This document shows positions 9,559 to 18,258 of a stretch of DNA of 64,000 bases, piece after piece. The stretch spans positions 345,580-409,579 of the forward strand of contig CAZKCO010000002.1 of NCBI GenBank assembly GCA_964551335.1. Direction: 5' to 3'. The translations under genes and the position numbers were made by a program. Origin of the DNA: Tunicatimonas sp964551335. Its GTDB lineage: Bacteria; Bacteroidota; Bacteroidia; Cytophagales; Cyclobacteriaceae. How positions within the stretch are numbered: the stretch's first letter is position 1; every line of letters starts with the position of its first letter. The notes beneath the pieces were generated by a model. It searched no databases. It was not told the origin of the DNA and was given only the letters and a program-made list of their open reading frames with translations.

Positions 9559-9566
9559 TAAATTTG
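9559..9566 (+). promoter_or_regulatory. Putative Bacteroidetes -7 element for rpoN
   Basis: TAAATTTG at 9559-9566 matches TAnnTTTG exactly, 42 bp upstream of the rpoN ATG. No convincing TTG lies 19-21 bp further upstream, so the call rests on the -7 element and its position. Confidence 0.45.
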
Positions 9567-9607
9567 CGCCTCAGTAGGGGCATACATTTTTATCATGAAG
9601 AAATAGC

Positions 9608-11062
9608 ATGCAAAAGCTTGGTTTAAACCAAACACTTAGTCAGCGATTATCTCCGCAGCAGATACAATTTATCAAGCTGTTGCAGATACCTACGGCTGAG
9701 TTGGAGGCCCGTATTGAACAGGAACTGGAAGTGAATCCTGCCTTGGAGGAAGGTCGTGACAATGAGGAAGAAGCACCCGCAACTGCCGAAGATGATTTTG
9801 ACGACAACGAACAAGAAGACTACTCCGAAGAGATTAGTGTAGAGGACTATCTTTCGGAAGATGAGTTTAGTGGCTATAAAATGCAGGGTGACGGGTCGTA
9901 CCACGAAGAAGACGATAAAGACCTGCCAATGCCCACTTCGGTTTCCTTGGTAGAGCAGCTTATCACCCAACTCAACTTCCTTCAGCTCGACGACCGCCGT
10001 CAGCAAATTGGTCTGCAACTGATTGGCAGCATTGAAAGTGACGGATATATTCGACGCGACCTGGAAGCCATCGTAAACGACTTGGCCTTCTCGCTGAATA
10101 TTGATACCGACGTAGAAGAACTGGAAGAACTGCTGTCAAAGATTCATAATTTTGATCCCCCCGGTATTGGAGCCCGTAATCTGCAAGAATGCTTGCTCCT
10201 GCAACTCGAGCGCAAGCCAGAACAGGACCGTTACACCCGAGTGGCTATTGATATTATCGAGAATAACTTCAAGGAGTTCACCAAGAAACACTTTGATAAG
10301 ATTTGCCGCAAACTAGGCGTTGACGAAAACACGTTGCGAGAAGCAATCAATATTATTACCAAGCTGAACCCGAAGCCCGGAGGTGTAGGCACCGACCTGG
10401 CCGCCCGCACCCAATACGTAGTACCGGACTATATTCTGGTTAATGATAACGGTAAGCTGGAATTATCACTAAACTCTAAAAATGCTCCGGAACTTAGAGT
10501 AAGCCGCTCGTATTCGGATATGTTGCACGCCTACGACAAGAGTAATAAGAAAGATAAGAAGCTTAAAGACACAGTTTCCTTTGTGAAGCAAAAGCTGGAT
10601 TCAGCCAAGTGGTTTATTGATGCTATTAAGCAGCGGCAAAACACCTTGCTCAACACTATGGAAACTATCGTGAAGTATCAGTACGACTTTTTTCTGACCG
10701 GCGACGAAAGCAAGCTGCGCCCGATGATACTGAAGGATATTGCCACCGAAATTGGTATGGATATTTCTACCGTTTCGCGAGTAGCTAACAGCAAGTCGGT
10801 GCAAACCGAGTACGGTACCTACCCACTCAAATATTTCTTCTCAGAAGGTATTGCTACCGACTCAGGAGAGGACGTGAGTAGCCGTGAAGTGAAAAACTAC
10901 CTAAAAGAACTGGTCGACAACGAAGACAAACGCAAGCCGTTATCAGACGATAAGCTGGAAAAACTACTCAAGGATAAAGGGTACAATATTGCTCGTCGAA
11001 CGGTGGCGAAGTATCGGGAGCAGCTACAGATTCCGGTGGCCCGGCTAAGAAAAGAACTTTAA
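9608..11062 (+). CDS. rpoN: RNA polymerase sigma-54 factor
   Basis: Sigma-54 of 484 residues. Region I is the glutamine-rich start MQKLGLNQTLSQRLSPQQIQ with 'FIKLLQIPTAELEARIEQELEVNPAL'. An acidic region II follows (about 48-105), then the core-binding domain and the DNA-binding domain ('ISTVSRVANSKSVQTEYGTYPLKYFFSEG'). The C-terminal RpoN box reads 'NIARRTVAKYREQLQIP', a close match to the usual ARRTVAKYR motif, so the factor appears intact. No enhancer-binding activator is next to it. The stop codon overlaps the next start by one base. Confidence 0.95.
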   Translation: MQKLGLNQTLSQRLSPQQIQFIKLLQIPTAELEARIEQELEVNPALEEGRDNEEEAPATAEDDFDDNEQEDYSEEISVEDYLSEDEFSGYKMQGDGSYHEEDDKDLPMPTSVSLVEQLITQLNFLQLDDRRQQIGLQLIGSIESDGYIRRDLEAIVNDLAFSLNIDTDVEELEELLSKIHNFDPPGIGARNLQECLLLQLERKPEQDRYTRVAIDIIENNFKEFTKKHFDKICRKLGVDENTLREAINIITKLNPKPGGVGTDLAARTQYVVPDYILVNDNGKLELSLNSKNAPELRVSRSYSDMLHAYDKSNKKDKKLKDTVSFVKQKLDSAKWFIDAIKQRQNTLLNTMETIVKYQYDFFLTGDESKLRPMILKDIATEIGMDISTVSRVANSKSVQTEYGTYPLKYFFSEGIATDSGEDVSSREVKNYLKELVDNEDKRKPLSDDKLEKLLKDKGYNIARRTVAKYREQLQIPVARLRKEL

Positions 11063-11694
11063 TGATACGAAAACTGGCGGTAGTATGCTCGGTGCTCATG
11101 CACCCTCTGCTGATGCCTACCTACTTATTTGCACTGCTATTTTACTACGCTCCTATTGTTGTCCGCCCGGGAGTAGGGAATGCTGATTACTTACTACTGG
11201 CTATTTTCTTAACCACTTTTCTTATTCCCTTAGTTTACGTTTCGGTTTCCCGCTTTCTGGTAATCCGAGCCAACTATCTGACGGTTATTTCCATGCCTAC
11301 CCGACAGGAACGGATACTGCCCTTCTTCTTCATTAGTATTTTCTACATGATTGTCACCTTTCTGTTCGTATATAAATTTGAAGCTAGTCCGGTGCTAAGC
11401 GTAATTTTGGCCGCTACTACGGCAATTATTGTAGTGGTGAGCATTACCACCCTGTTTCTAAAGGTGAGTGCTTACAGTGCCAGTAGCTTTGGGCTGATCG
11501 GCTTTGTTATTGGCTTAGGTATCAAATATCCGCAGGCATTTCTGGTACTTCCGCTGGTAGGCTTTCTGCTCCTTAGCGGGCTGGTCATGTCGGCCCGGCT
11601 TTATATGGGCTCTCATAAACCCATGGATGTTCTGGTCGGCTGCATAATCGGTATAACCATCAGCCTTTCCTCCGTTTTAATATTTGTAGCTTAA
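11062..11694 (+). CDS. PAP2-like integral membrane protein
   Basis: Inner-membrane protein of 210 residues with about six hydrophobic helices. The only family signature is near the C-terminus: 'SARLYMGSHKPMDVLVG' resembles the last motif of PAP2 phosphatases (SR..x..GxHxPxDV). The other catalytic motif of PAP2 (KxxxxxxRP / PSGH) is not evident, so enzyme activity is uncertain. It overlaps rpoN by one base (TAATG) and is probably translationally coupled to it; this pairing suggests shared expression rather than shared function. Confidence 0.65.
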   Translation: MIRKLAVVCSVLMHPLLMPTYLFALLFYYAPIVVRPGVGNADYLLLAIFLTTFLIPLVYVSVSRFLVIRANYLTVISMPTRQERILPFFFISIFYMIVTFLFVYKFEASPVLSVILAATTAIIVVVSITTLFLKVSAYSASSFGLIGFVIGLGIKYPQAFLVLPLVGFLLLSGLVMSARLYMGSHKPMDVLVGCIIGITISLSSVLIFVA

Positions 11695-11699
11695 ATATT

Positions 11700-11773
11700 T
11701 GAGTATTATAGTGTTATGGTATTATTGTGCTTTGGTGTTCATGAAAACACTATAACATCCTGATAATAAAACA
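11700..11773. repeat. Imperfect word-repeat dyad between convergent genes
   Basis: The left arm is built of TATAGTGTT/GGTGTT-type words (11706-11740) and the right arm of their complements (AACACTATAACA at 11746-11757, AACACTAT at 11770-11777). The pairing is imperfect. It lies between the PAP2-like gene and ftsY and belongs to the same word family as the dyads at 15.9, 33.0 and 33.7 kb. Confidence 0.6.
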
Positions 11774-12739
11774 CTATGAGCTAAACAGTGAGTCAACGAA
11801 CTCCATTTTGTTGAAAACTTGTAGATCTTCCATTTTCTCGCCCACTCCAATATACTTCACCGGAATTTTGAACTGATCAGAGATGCCGATAACTACTCCA
11901 CCCTTGGCAGACCCATCTAATTTGGTAATAGCCAGAGCGGTTACTTCGGTGGCTTTGGTAAACTCTCGAGCTTGAATGAAGGCATTCTGTCCAGTACTAC
12001 CGTCTAGCACCAGTAACACCTCATGGGGGGCTTCCGGCACAAATTTCTGAATGACGCGCTTGATCTTAGAAAGCTCATTCATCAGGTTGACTTTGTTGTG
12101 CAGACGACCGGCGGTGTCCACAATAACCAGATCAGCCTTTTGATCAACTCCCTGCTTCACCGCATCGTAGGCTACCGAAGCCGGGTCGGTATTCATGCCG
12201 TGGGCGACAACGGGTACTCCCACTCGTTCGCCCCAGAGCTTGAGTTGATCTACGGCGGCCGCCCGGAAGGTATCGGCTGCCCCCAAAATCACACTTTTCC
12301 CCTGTTTCTTAAACTGATAGGCTAGTTTACCAATAGTGGTTGTTTTACCTACTCCGTTTACTCCAACGACTAAAATAACGTGGGGCTGATGATCATCAGG
12401 TAAACTAAAGTCGTTGGCATTGGTAGTAGTATACGAATCATCGGCCTCAGTGAGAAGCGAGGCGATTTCTTCCTTCAAAATGCGGTCGAGCTCCGAGGTA
12501 CTCAGGTATTTGTCCCGGGCTACCCGCTCTTCGATCCGGTCAATGATCTTCACCATCGTATCTACGCCCACATCGCTGGTAACGAGCACCTGCTCCAGTT
12601 CATCCAGCACTTCTTCATCTACGGTAGACTTGCCGGCAATAGCCTTGCCCATCTTTTCAAAAAAGCTCTGTTTAGACTTTTCCAGCCCTTTATCCAGCGA
12701 TTCTTTTTTATCCTTAGAGAATAAACCAAAAAGTGCCAT
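11774..12739 (-). CDS. ftsY: Signal recognition particle receptor FtsY
   Basis: SRP-receptor GTPase of 321 residues that delivers ribosome-nascent chains to the membrane. The ATG at 12739 (MALFGLFSKDKKESL) is chosen because the upstream codons look like spacer. A short N-terminal helix replaces the long acidic A-domain of E. coli. The NG domain shows G1 'VVGVNGVGKTTTIGKLA', 'GAADTFRAAAVDQL', G3 'VIVDTAGRLHNKVNLMNEL', G4 'TKLDGSAKGG' and the closing 'KYIGVGEKMEDLQVF'. It lies downstream of rpmB-rpmG-DUF4295, a very common order in Bacteroidota, but a terminator at 12866-12886 separates them. Confidence 0.95.
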   Translation of the reverse strand: MALFGLFSKDKKESLDKGLEKSKQSFFEKMGKAIAGKSTVDEEVLDELEQVLVTSDVGVDTMVKIIDRIEERVARDKYLSTSELDRILKEEIASLLTEADDSYTTTNANDFSLPDDHQPHVILVVGVNGVGKTTTIGKLAYQFKKQGKSVILGAADTFRAAAVDQLKLWGERVGVPVVAHGMNTDPASVAYDAVKQGVDQKADLVIVDTAGRLHNKVNLMNELSKIKRVIQKFVPEAPHEVLLVLDGSTGQNAFIQAREFTKATEVTALAITKLDGSAKGGVVIGISDQFKIPVKYIGVGEKMEDLQVFNKMEFVDSLFSS

Positions 12740-12865
12740 TTTAATTGAAAGTGAATAGTGGAAAATTGATAGTGTTTCAAGATACTGAAATTTCGTAAGC
12801 ACGAGCACCCACGAACGATGTTCTTTGTTGAGGAACCCCTATACTATCATGCGTTAAAAAGATAC

Positions 12866-12886
12866 AAAAAAAGCCCTGAAAGGGCT
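12866..12886 (-). terminator. Rho-independent terminator after the DUF4295 gene
   Basis: Stem AGCCCT (12872-12877) with AGGGCT (12881-12886) and a GAA loop, followed on the minus strand by a run of seven U. It ends the ribosomal-protein transcript ahead of ftsY, so ftsY is either read through or has its own promoter. Confidence 0.8.
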
Positions 12887-12919
12887 AGATAAGGTCAATT
12901 ACAAAAAGCAGTAAATAAA

Positions 12920-13072
12920 CTACTTTTTGAAGTACTCTTTTACATTGTCTACGGGCACCATTTCCTCTTTAAAGGTATAAGCGCCGGTCTTCTCTGACTT
13001 TACCGCTTTGATAACTTTAGCGTAGTTTTTTCCAGTAGCGGTACGTAGGGTCGCAACGGTTTTCTTAGCCAT
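12920..13072 (-). CDS. DUF4295 family small protein
   Basis: A 50-residue basic protein, starting MAKKTVATLRTATGKNYAKV and ending 'VDNVKEYFKK'. It matches the DUF4295 family, which occurs almost only in Bacteroidota, directly behind rpmG. It starts 2 bp after the rpmG stop codon, so it is part of the ribosomal transcript. Its constant location suggests a ribosome-associated role, but no function is established. Confidence 0.9.
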   Translation of the reverse strand: MAKKTVATLRTATGKNYAKVIKAVKSEKTGAYTFKEEMVPVDNVKEYFKK

Positions 13073-13074
13073 GA

Positions 13075-13263
13075 TTACTTAATTTCTCGGTGTACAGTAT
13101 ATTTCTTCAGAACAGGGTTATACTTCTTGCGCTCCAGACGCTCCGGGGTATTCTTACGATTCTTAGTCGTAATGTAGCGAGAAGTGCCTGGCTGGCCGCT
13201 GTTCTTGTGTTCGGTGCATTCCAAAATTACCTGAATGCGGTTTCCTTTTCCTTTTTTAGCCAT
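13075..13263 (-). CDS. rpmG: 50S ribosomal protein L33
   Basis: A 62-residue basic protein of the large subunit. It reads MAKKGKGNRIQVILECTEHK, then 'GTSRYITTKNRKNTPERLERKKYNP', the standard L33 core. The zinc-ribbon cysteine pairs are absent apart from one Cys, so this is the C-minus (zinc-independent) type. It lies 36 bp after rpmB and 2 bp before the DUF4295 gene. Confidence 0.95.
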   Translation of the reverse strand: MAKKGKGNRIQVILECTEHKNSGQPGTSRYITTKNRKNTPERLERKKYNPVLKKYTVHREIK

Positions 13264-13299
13264 GATCGCTAATTGTTATAAGTTACAGAATTCCGGTAC

Positions 13300-13539
13300 T
13301 TAAATCTGCGAGGTCCCTTTGGCCCGAGCTTCTTTTAGTACGGCAGTAATTCCATTTTTATTAATAGTTCGTAGCGTAGAAGTCGATACGCGAATGGTAA
13401 CCCACTTGTCTTCCTCAGGAAGATAAAAGCGCTTAAGCTGCAAGTTAGGATAGAACTTGCGCTTGGTTTTATTGTTCGCCTTCGACACATTATTTCCCAC
13501 GCGGGGACGCTTTCCGGATATCTGACAAACCTTAGACAT
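13300..13539 (-). CDS. rpmB: 50S ribosomal protein L28
   Basis: A 79-residue L28 protein. The start MSKVCQISGKRPRVGNNVSK and 'NNKTKRKFYPNLQLKRFYLP' are diagnostic, and 'TIRVSTSTLRTINKNG' closes the domain. It is the first gene of the rpmB-rpmG-DUF4295 transcript. Upstream on the minus strand, GATATTTG lies one base away from the TAnnTTTG -7 consensus and could serve as the promoter. Confidence 0.95.
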   Translation of the reverse strand: MSKVCQISGKRPRVGNNVSKANNKTKRKFYPNLQLKRFYLPEEDKWVTIRVSTSTLRTINKNGITAVLKEARAKGTSQI

Positions 13540-13610
13540 AGCTTAAAATTTTCTCGTCCTCTGAATTAGGGTTGCAAATATCTGAAATTCTTCTTAGAAA
13601 GAAAAATTCA

Positions 13611-13805
13611 TCAATCTGTTTTTCTACCACCATTCTTTTCGAATCCGTAGGGGCAGTGTCGGCAACCACTTCGGCAACAATAACCCCGTTTTAGGTGATA
13701 GCGTTCCGTAAACACCCACAAACCTTCATCGGTCACATAATAATCTTCCGTAGTCAGCTTCGGACTCTCGCCCGAGTCATTGTCCCTTTTATAGTCTCTG
13801 CTCAA
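13611..13805 (-). CDS. DUF5522 cysteine-rich small protein
   Basis: A 64-residue protein. Its C-terminal half holds the highly conserved block 'RYHLKRGYCCRSGCRHCPYGF', with four cysteines and one histidine in a spacing that suggests a metal- or Fe-S-binding site. This matches the DUF5522 family of uncharacterised proteins found widely in Bacteroidota and Proteobacteria. The N-terminal half is acidic and variable. It is divergent from the ornithine aminotransferase gene, with only 65 bp between starts. Confidence 0.82.
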   Translation of the reverse strand: MSRDYKRDNDSGESPKLTTEDYYVTDEGLWVFTERYHLKRGYCCRSGCRHCPYGFEKNGGRKTD

Positions 13806-13826
13806 CTTACTTTCCTCATTTCTTGC

Positions 13827-13834
13827 TAACTTTG
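13827..13834 (+). promoter_or_regulatory. Putative -7 element for the ornithine aminotransferase gene
   Basis: TAACTTTG at 13827-13834 matches TAnnTTTG exactly, 37 bp before the ATG at 13871. It lies inside the short divergent region shared with the DUF5522 gene. No clear -33 TTG was found. Confidence 0.5.
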
Positions 13835-13870
13835 CGTTTTTCTGGAAACAATACTAACAAAAATAAATGT

Positions 13871-15103
13871 ATGACCGAAACAACGTTAACTACCCAGCAG
13901 GCCATAGAATTGGAAGAAAAGTACGGTGCCCATAACTACCACCCTTTACCGGTAGTACTTTCTCGGGGGGAAGGAGTGTACGTGTGGGATGTAGAAGGCC
14001 AACAGTACTTCGATTTTCTTTCGGCCTACAGTGCCGTAAACCAGGGGCACTGCCACCCTCGCATTGTAAAAGCCCTCACCGAGCAAGCCCAGCGGCTTAC
14101 GCTGACCTCCCGGGCATTTTATAACGATGTGCTGGGCCGCTACGAAAAATTTATCACCGAACTATTTAACTACGACCGGGTGCTACCGATGAACACCGGA
14201 GTAGAAGGCGGCGAAACCGCCGTAAAGCTTTGCCGAAAGTGGGCCTACGAGGTGAAAGGCGTTCCGGCCAATCAGGCGAAAATTATTTTTGTGGAAGGAA
14301 ACTTCTGGGGGCGCACGCTGGGGGCTATCTCTTCTTCCACCGACCCTAGCAGCACCACTGGCTTCGGGCCACTTATGCCGGGCTACGAAATTATTCCCTA
14401 TAACGATCTGGATGCGCTAAAGCAGGCACTACAGAACCCTAACGTGGCCGGGTTTATGGTAGAACCTATTCAGGGCGAAGCCGGAGTGGTAGTGCCAGAC
14501 GAAGGATATCTAAAACAGGCGTATGAATTGTGTCGGCAGCACAACGTAGTATTTATTGCCGATGAGGTACAAACCGGCATTGCCCGCACCGGAAAGCTAT
14601 ACGCCTGCCAACACGAAGGTTTTCAGCCGGATATTTTAATCTTAGGCAAGGCGCTGTCGGGTGGGGTGTTTCCCGTATCGGCGGTGTTATCTAGCGATGA
14701 GATTATGCTCACCATCAAGCCCGGCGAGCACGGTTCTACTTTTGGTGGTAATCCGCTGGCCTGCGAGGTAGCTATGGCCGCACTAAATGTAGTAATTGAT
14801 GAACAACTAGCCGAACGAGCCGAGCTCTTGGGCCAGATTTTCCGTGAAAGAATGCAGCGGCTGGTAGACCGGCACGCTCTGGTAAGCCTGGTACGCGGAA
14901 AGGGACTGTTAAATGCAGTAGTGATTGATGACGATCCTGAAGGAGGTACAGCCTGGAATATCTGCTTAAAGCTGAAAGAGAATGGGCTGCTGGCTAAGCC
15001 AACCCATGGCAACATCATCCGATTTGCCCCCCCCCTGGTCATTACCGAAGAGCAACTGCACGAATGCTGCGATATTATTGAGAAAACCCTGGCGAAATTT
15101 TAA
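13871..15103 (+). CDS. rocD: Ornithine--oxo-acid transaminase
   Basis: PLP enzyme of 410 residues that converts ornithine and 2-oxoglutarate to glutamate semialdehyde and glutamate. The ATG at 13871 is chosen because 16 codons upstream read through the promoter-like TAACTTTG. Class III aminotransferase features are 'EEKYGAHNYHPLPVVLSRGEG', 'NTGVEGGETAVKLCRKWAY', 'FIADEVQTGIARTGK' and the PLP lysine in 'LILGKALSGGVFPVSA'. These specific wordings are those of ornithine aminotransferase rather than acetylornithine transaminase. It is followed by a strong terminator, so it is a single-gene transcript. Confidence 0.92.
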   Translation: MTETTLTTQQAIELEEKYGAHNYHPLPVVLSRGEGVYVWDVEGQQYFDFLSAYSAVNQGHCHPRIVKALTEQAQRLTLTSRAFYNDVLGRYEKFITELFNYDRVLPMNTGVEGGETAVKLCRKWAYEVKGVPANQAKIIFVEGNFWGRTLGAISSSTDPSSTTGFGPLMPGYEIIPYNDLDALKQALQNPNVAGFMVEPIQGEAGVVVPDEGYLKQAYELCRQHNVVFIADEVQTGIARTGKLYACQHEGFQPDILILGKALSGGVFPVSAVLSSDEIMLTIKPGEHGSTFGGNPLACEVAMAALNVVIDEQLAERAELLGQIFRERMQRLVDRHALVSLVRGKGLLNAVVIDDDPEGGTAWNICLKLKENGLLAKPTHGNIIRFAPPLVITEEQLHECCDIIEKTLAKF

Positions 15104-15132
15104 ACAGTTACTTGCCGACCAAGTTCATTATT

Positions 15133-15164
15133 AGCGACACATCTTAGTGTGTCGCTATTTTTTT
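15133..15164 (+). terminator. Rho-independent terminator after rocD
   Basis: A perfect 9-bp stem pairs AGCGACACA (15133-15141) with TGTGTCGCT (15148-15156). The loop is six bases and a T-rich run (15158-15164) follows. Confidence 0.9.
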
Positions 15165-15179
15165 ATCATCTACTAGTTA

Positions 15180-15938
15180 TTGTTGACTTCTATTAATCAT
15201 CAGATCACTACGATCACTTTTTTGAAGTTCCGGCGGCTGAAGGAAAAGTGGTGGGCCATGAGGCAAATGCGAGAGGCTCACACTACATTAAAATCAGTAC
15301 CTGGACTTTCTTTTTACAAGCTCTTGGGCAGTGGCGGAGGAAACGGCTTTAGTATACTCCCTGATTTAAGTACCTATGCCCTTCTGGCCGTTTGGGAAGA
15401 TAAGTCTTCCGCAGAAACCTTCTTCCAGAATCACCCTTATAGTCATCAGGCTTTCGCTAATGCTCAGTACTCCTGGACCATTTTTATGAATATGGCAAGG
15501 GTAAAAGGAAGCTGGGAAAGTATCCAACCTTTTCCGGAGCAGAAAGTAGATGTAGGCAAAGGCCCTATTGCCGTACTAACCCGAGCCACAATCCATCCTC
15601 ATAAACTATGGAGCTTCTGGAAGCACGTACCGAAGGTCAGTAATCGGCTGGAACACCACCAAGCCGGAATAGTATTCTCCAAAGGGATTGGAGAAGTTCC
15701 GCTGTTGCAGCAGGCAACTTTTAGTCTTTGGAAAAGCCGCGATGCTATGGTGGCCTACGCTTACCGCAGCGCCAAGCACCAGGAGATGATAAAAAAAACG
15801 AGGGAGCTGGGGTGGTACCGGGAAGAGCTATTTGCTGAATTTGTTCCTATTGATACTAAAGGACAATGGCCGGATGTTTCCAATCTTGCTAACTATCTCA
15901 ACCATTCATCTTCCGATGATTACAAACGGGCAGTTTAG
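15180..15938 (+). CDS. Spheroidene monooxygenase (CrtA)-like protein, TTG start
   Basis: A protein of about 252 residues similar to the CrtA family. Characteristic parts are 'TITFLKFRRLKEKWWAMRQM' at the N-terminus, 'PGLSFYKLLGSGGGNGFSILPD', 'YALLAVWEDKSSAETFF' and 'RATIHPHKLWSFWKHVP'. The conserved N-terminal strand lies upstream of the first in-frame ATG (codon 27), and a TAG at 15174 closes the frame, so translation must begin at the TTG at 15180 or 15183. True CrtA inserts a keto group into carotenoids; no other carotenoid gene is near, so the substrate here is unknown. It has its own transcription unit behind the rocD terminator. Confidence 0.68.
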   Translation: MLTSINHQITTITFLKFRRLKEKWWAMRQMREAHTTLKSVPGLSFYKLLGSGGGNGFSILPDLSTYALLAVWEDKSSAETFFQNHPYSHQAFANAQYSWTIFMNMARVKGSWESIQPFPEQKVDVGKGPIAVLTRATIHPHKLWSFWKHVPKVSNRLEHHQAGIVFSKGIGEVPLLQQATFSLWKSRDAMVAYAYRSAKHQEMIKKTRELGWYREELFAEFVPIDTKGQWPDVSNLANYLNHSSSDDYKRAV

Positions 15939-15939
15939 T

Positions 15940-16090
15940 TCAGGGGTTAAAGTGTTTAGGTGTTTTAGTGTTATAGAGTCCAGTGTTTTGAGTTTAGAAT
16001 TCAAGCTAACTCAAGATGCTGAACTCAGAGCGCTGTTTCTTAACAACCCGAACACTATAACTCTAGACCACAATAGCACCATAAATTTAA
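15940..16090. repeat. Word-repeat dyad upstream of purine nucleoside phosphorylase
   Basis: The left arm (15940-16005) is a run of degenerate words AGTGTT / TTAGGTGTT / TTATAGAG, and the right arm (16045-16085) has the complements, for example AACACTATAACTCTAG. Several registers can pair. It separates the CrtA-like gene from punA on the same strand and contains no credible gene. Confidence 0.6.
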
Positions 16091-16120
16091 TCTGTTTATC
16101 TTCCCTCAAATATTTAGCCT

Positions 16121-16939
16121 ATGCTCTCCCACCTTTCTGAAACCTACGATTTTTTATCTCAGCATATTCCTCAGGCTCCTGAAATTGGCATTATGCTGGG
16201 CACTGGCTTGGGCCGCCTTGCCGACGAGATAGACGCTGAACAAATTATTTCTTATGACGATATTCCCCACTATCCGGTGAGCACGGTGGAAACCCATCAC
16301 GGAAAATTGATATACGGAACGTTGGGTGGTAAGCGGATACTAGCCATGCAGGGGCGCTTTCACTACTACGAAGGCTACTCCATGCAGCAGATCACCTACC
16401 CTATTCGGCTAATGCACCGCCTGGGTATCCGTACCTTATATATTTCAAATGTGTCGGGGGCTATGAACTTAGCCTACGAGAAGGGTGATTTGGTGCTGAT
16501 TGATGATCATATCAACTTACAGGGAGCCAATCCGCTTACCGGACCCAATTGGGATGAATTTGGGCCCCGCTTTCCCGAAATGAGTGAGCCTTACGATCAG
16601 GAAATGATTCATACTGCCTGGCAAATCGCCAAGCAGGAAGGCTACCGTATTCATAAAGGAGTATACGTAGCGGTGAATGGCCCCAACCTGGAAACCCGAG
16701 CGGAGTACCGCTTTCTCAGAAAAATCGGGGGTGATCTGGTCGGGATGTCTACCGTGCCGGAAGTAATCGTGGCCAAACATCAAGGTATGAAAGTATTTGC
16801 CGCTTCTATCGTTACTGATTTGGGCGACCCGGATAATCTGGAAGCGGTGAGTGTAGAAGAGATCATTCGGGTGGCGAGTGAAGCCGAACCTAAACTTACC
16901 CGCTTATTTTACCGCATGATTAACGAGCACGATTACTAA
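16121..16939 (+). CDS. Purine nucleoside phosphorylase (trimeric, PNP-I)
   Basis: Nucleoside salvage enzyme of 272 residues that splits inosine and guanosine with phosphate. Family blocks include 'GIMLGTGLGRLADEI', 'HHGKLIYGTLGGKRILAMQGRFHYYEGY', 'LYISNVSGAMN', 'DHINLQGANPLTGPN' and 'GPNLETRAEYRFLRKIGGDLVGMSTVPEV', the last one carrying the purine-binding Glu and Met-Ser-Thr. Length fits the trimeric eukaryote-like class rather than the hexameric DeoD class. Its last four bases overlap the end of the convergent MFS gene. Confidence 0.93.
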   Translation: MLSHLSETYDFLSQHIPQAPEIGIMLGTGLGRLADEIDAEQIISYDDIPHYPVSTVETHHGKLIYGTLGGKRILAMQGRFHYYEGYSMQQITYPIRLMHRLGIRTLYISNVSGAMNLAYEKGDLVLIDDHINLQGANPLTGPNWDEFGPRFPEMSEPYDQEMIHTAWQIAKQEGYRIHKGVYVAVNGPNLETRAEYRFLRKIGGDLVGMSTVPEVIVAKHQGMKVFAASIVTDLGDPDNLEAVSVEEIIRVASEAEPKLTRLFYRMINEHDY

Positions 16940-18174
16940 CCCGGCACCGCTACTTCCCGTTGTTGAAATCGAACTAGAAATACCAGAGGTATTATCGCCA
17001 CTAATGCAATCACCAGACACAGCAGTATTAGCACCGACATAGAAAAGTCAAGGTCGAGCATAACTCCTAATATCACCGGAGACAGCGCAGAGGAAAAAAC
17101 CATCATAGCACTGGCTACCGACCGGATTGTTCCCAGCGAGGCTACCCCGTAGAGTTCAGCCCACATAGCGTTAGTAAGCACCGAGGCGCTTCCCGCAGTA
17201 ATCCCGGCAAGCACCATATACAACAGGGCTATCCAAGAACTATCTAAAAACGCCAGAGCAAGTAGCCCTACCCCGATGGGTAGTAGATAAAACGGGAGAA
17301 GCTGAATAGCATTCCAGCGATCAATCAACCAGCCTACAATAATGGCAGCTACCACGGTAGCCGCTGCGTAGCCAGTAAAGGAAGTAGCGTACCAAGCCAG
17401 ATTCCATCCCTTAGCCTCTACCAATGCCACCTGATGAAAGAAAATACCAGTATTTACAAAGGCGGGAGTAAGTACTGCGGGAGCTACCAGATAGAAACGA
17501 ACATCCCGAAGTACGTCCTTCATCCGCCAACGCTTAAGTTGCACCGTATCGTTCGCCGCTTCTCTCATTCCATCTAACCAGGATTCGTGCCGTTGCTGGT
17601 GCCCCCGGAGTAGCCCGACCATAGTAGGCAACACCACCAACAGGCCCAGGGCGCTTACGGCCAGCCAGGTATTTCGCCAACCTAGCGCATGCATAGCCGC
17701 TACTCCCAACACCGGAAAAACCGCTTCGCTTAGCGGGAAACCCATCGTAGCAATACTAGAGGCTTTGCCCCGCTGGGCGTCAAAATAACGGGCCATGCTG
17801 GTCATGGAAGTATGCGTCATCAATCCCTGACAAGACAAGCGCAATCCGTAGATTCCTATTCCTAGCAAAAATATGTTGGGAGATAGCGCAAACAGAGAAC
17901 TGGCTGCAATAAATCCAACACAAACCCAGATAGTGTAAGTAACTAACCTAGTTCGATCTAGGTAACGCCCCACTGCTATCAGGGTAGCAGCACTACATAT
18001 GGTGGCCAGCGAGTAAACTAATCCGAAGCTACCGTGTGATAAGTCGAAAGAACTCCGTATCTCTTCGCTGAATAATGAGATGAAGAAGGTTTGACCAAAG
18101 CCCGAAAAAAAGGTAAAGAATAACCCAAATAGCAAAAACTGGGTGTTCTGCTTAAAAAATTGGTAGTAATTCAT
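16936..18174 (-). CDS. Major facilitator superfamily transporter
   Basis: Inner-membrane carrier of 412 residues with about 12 hydrophobic helices in two halves. The loop between helices 2 and 3 carries 'VGRYLDRTRLVTYTIW', a usable variant of the MFS motif GRxxDRxGRR, and the second half repeats it as 'VGWLIDRWNAIQL'. The cytoplasmic link between the halves (about residues 190-220) is hydrophilic. Similar Bacteroidota proteins belong to the monocarboxylate/oxalate-antiport-like branch, but the substrate cannot be told from sequence. It is convergent with punA and divergent from the betaine-type permease. Confidence 0.8.
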   Translation of the reverse strand: MNYYQFFKQNTQFLLFGLFFTFFSGFGQTFFISLFSEEIRSSFDLSHGSFGLVYSLATICSAATLIAVGRYLDRTRLVTYTIWVCVGFIAASSLFALSPNIFLLGIGIYGLRLSCQGLMTHTSMTSMARYFDAQRGKASSIATMGFPLSEAVFPVLGVAAMHALGWRNTWLAVSALGLLVVLPTMVGLLRGHQQRHESWLDGMREAANDTVQLKRWRMKDVLRDVRFYLVAPAVLTPAFVNTGIFFHQVALVEAKGWNLAWYATSFTGYAAATVVAAIIVGWLIDRWNAIQLLPFYLLPIGVGLLALAFLDSSWIALLYMVLAGITAGSASVLTNAMWAELYGVASLGTIRSVASAMMVFSSALSPVILGVMLDLDFSMSVLILLCLVIALVAIIPLVFLVRFQQREVAVPG

Positions 18175-18258
18175 AACTTCAACAATGCCAAACTACCTCC
18201 TAGTGTTTTGGCGCAAACTTATTAATAACCATTCGATAACACTAAATCATCTCTCAGT

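Noticed and set aside
12740..12808. N-terminal extension of FtsY by 23 codons
   Set aside because: The extra residues come from spacer-like sequence; homologues begin near MALFGLF, so the ATG at 12739 was used.
15832..16140. Plus-strand frame of 102 codons across the end of the CrtA-like gene and the next spacer
   Set aside because: It overlaps a real gene in another frame and then runs through the word-repeat dyad; the product is low quality and unlike any family.
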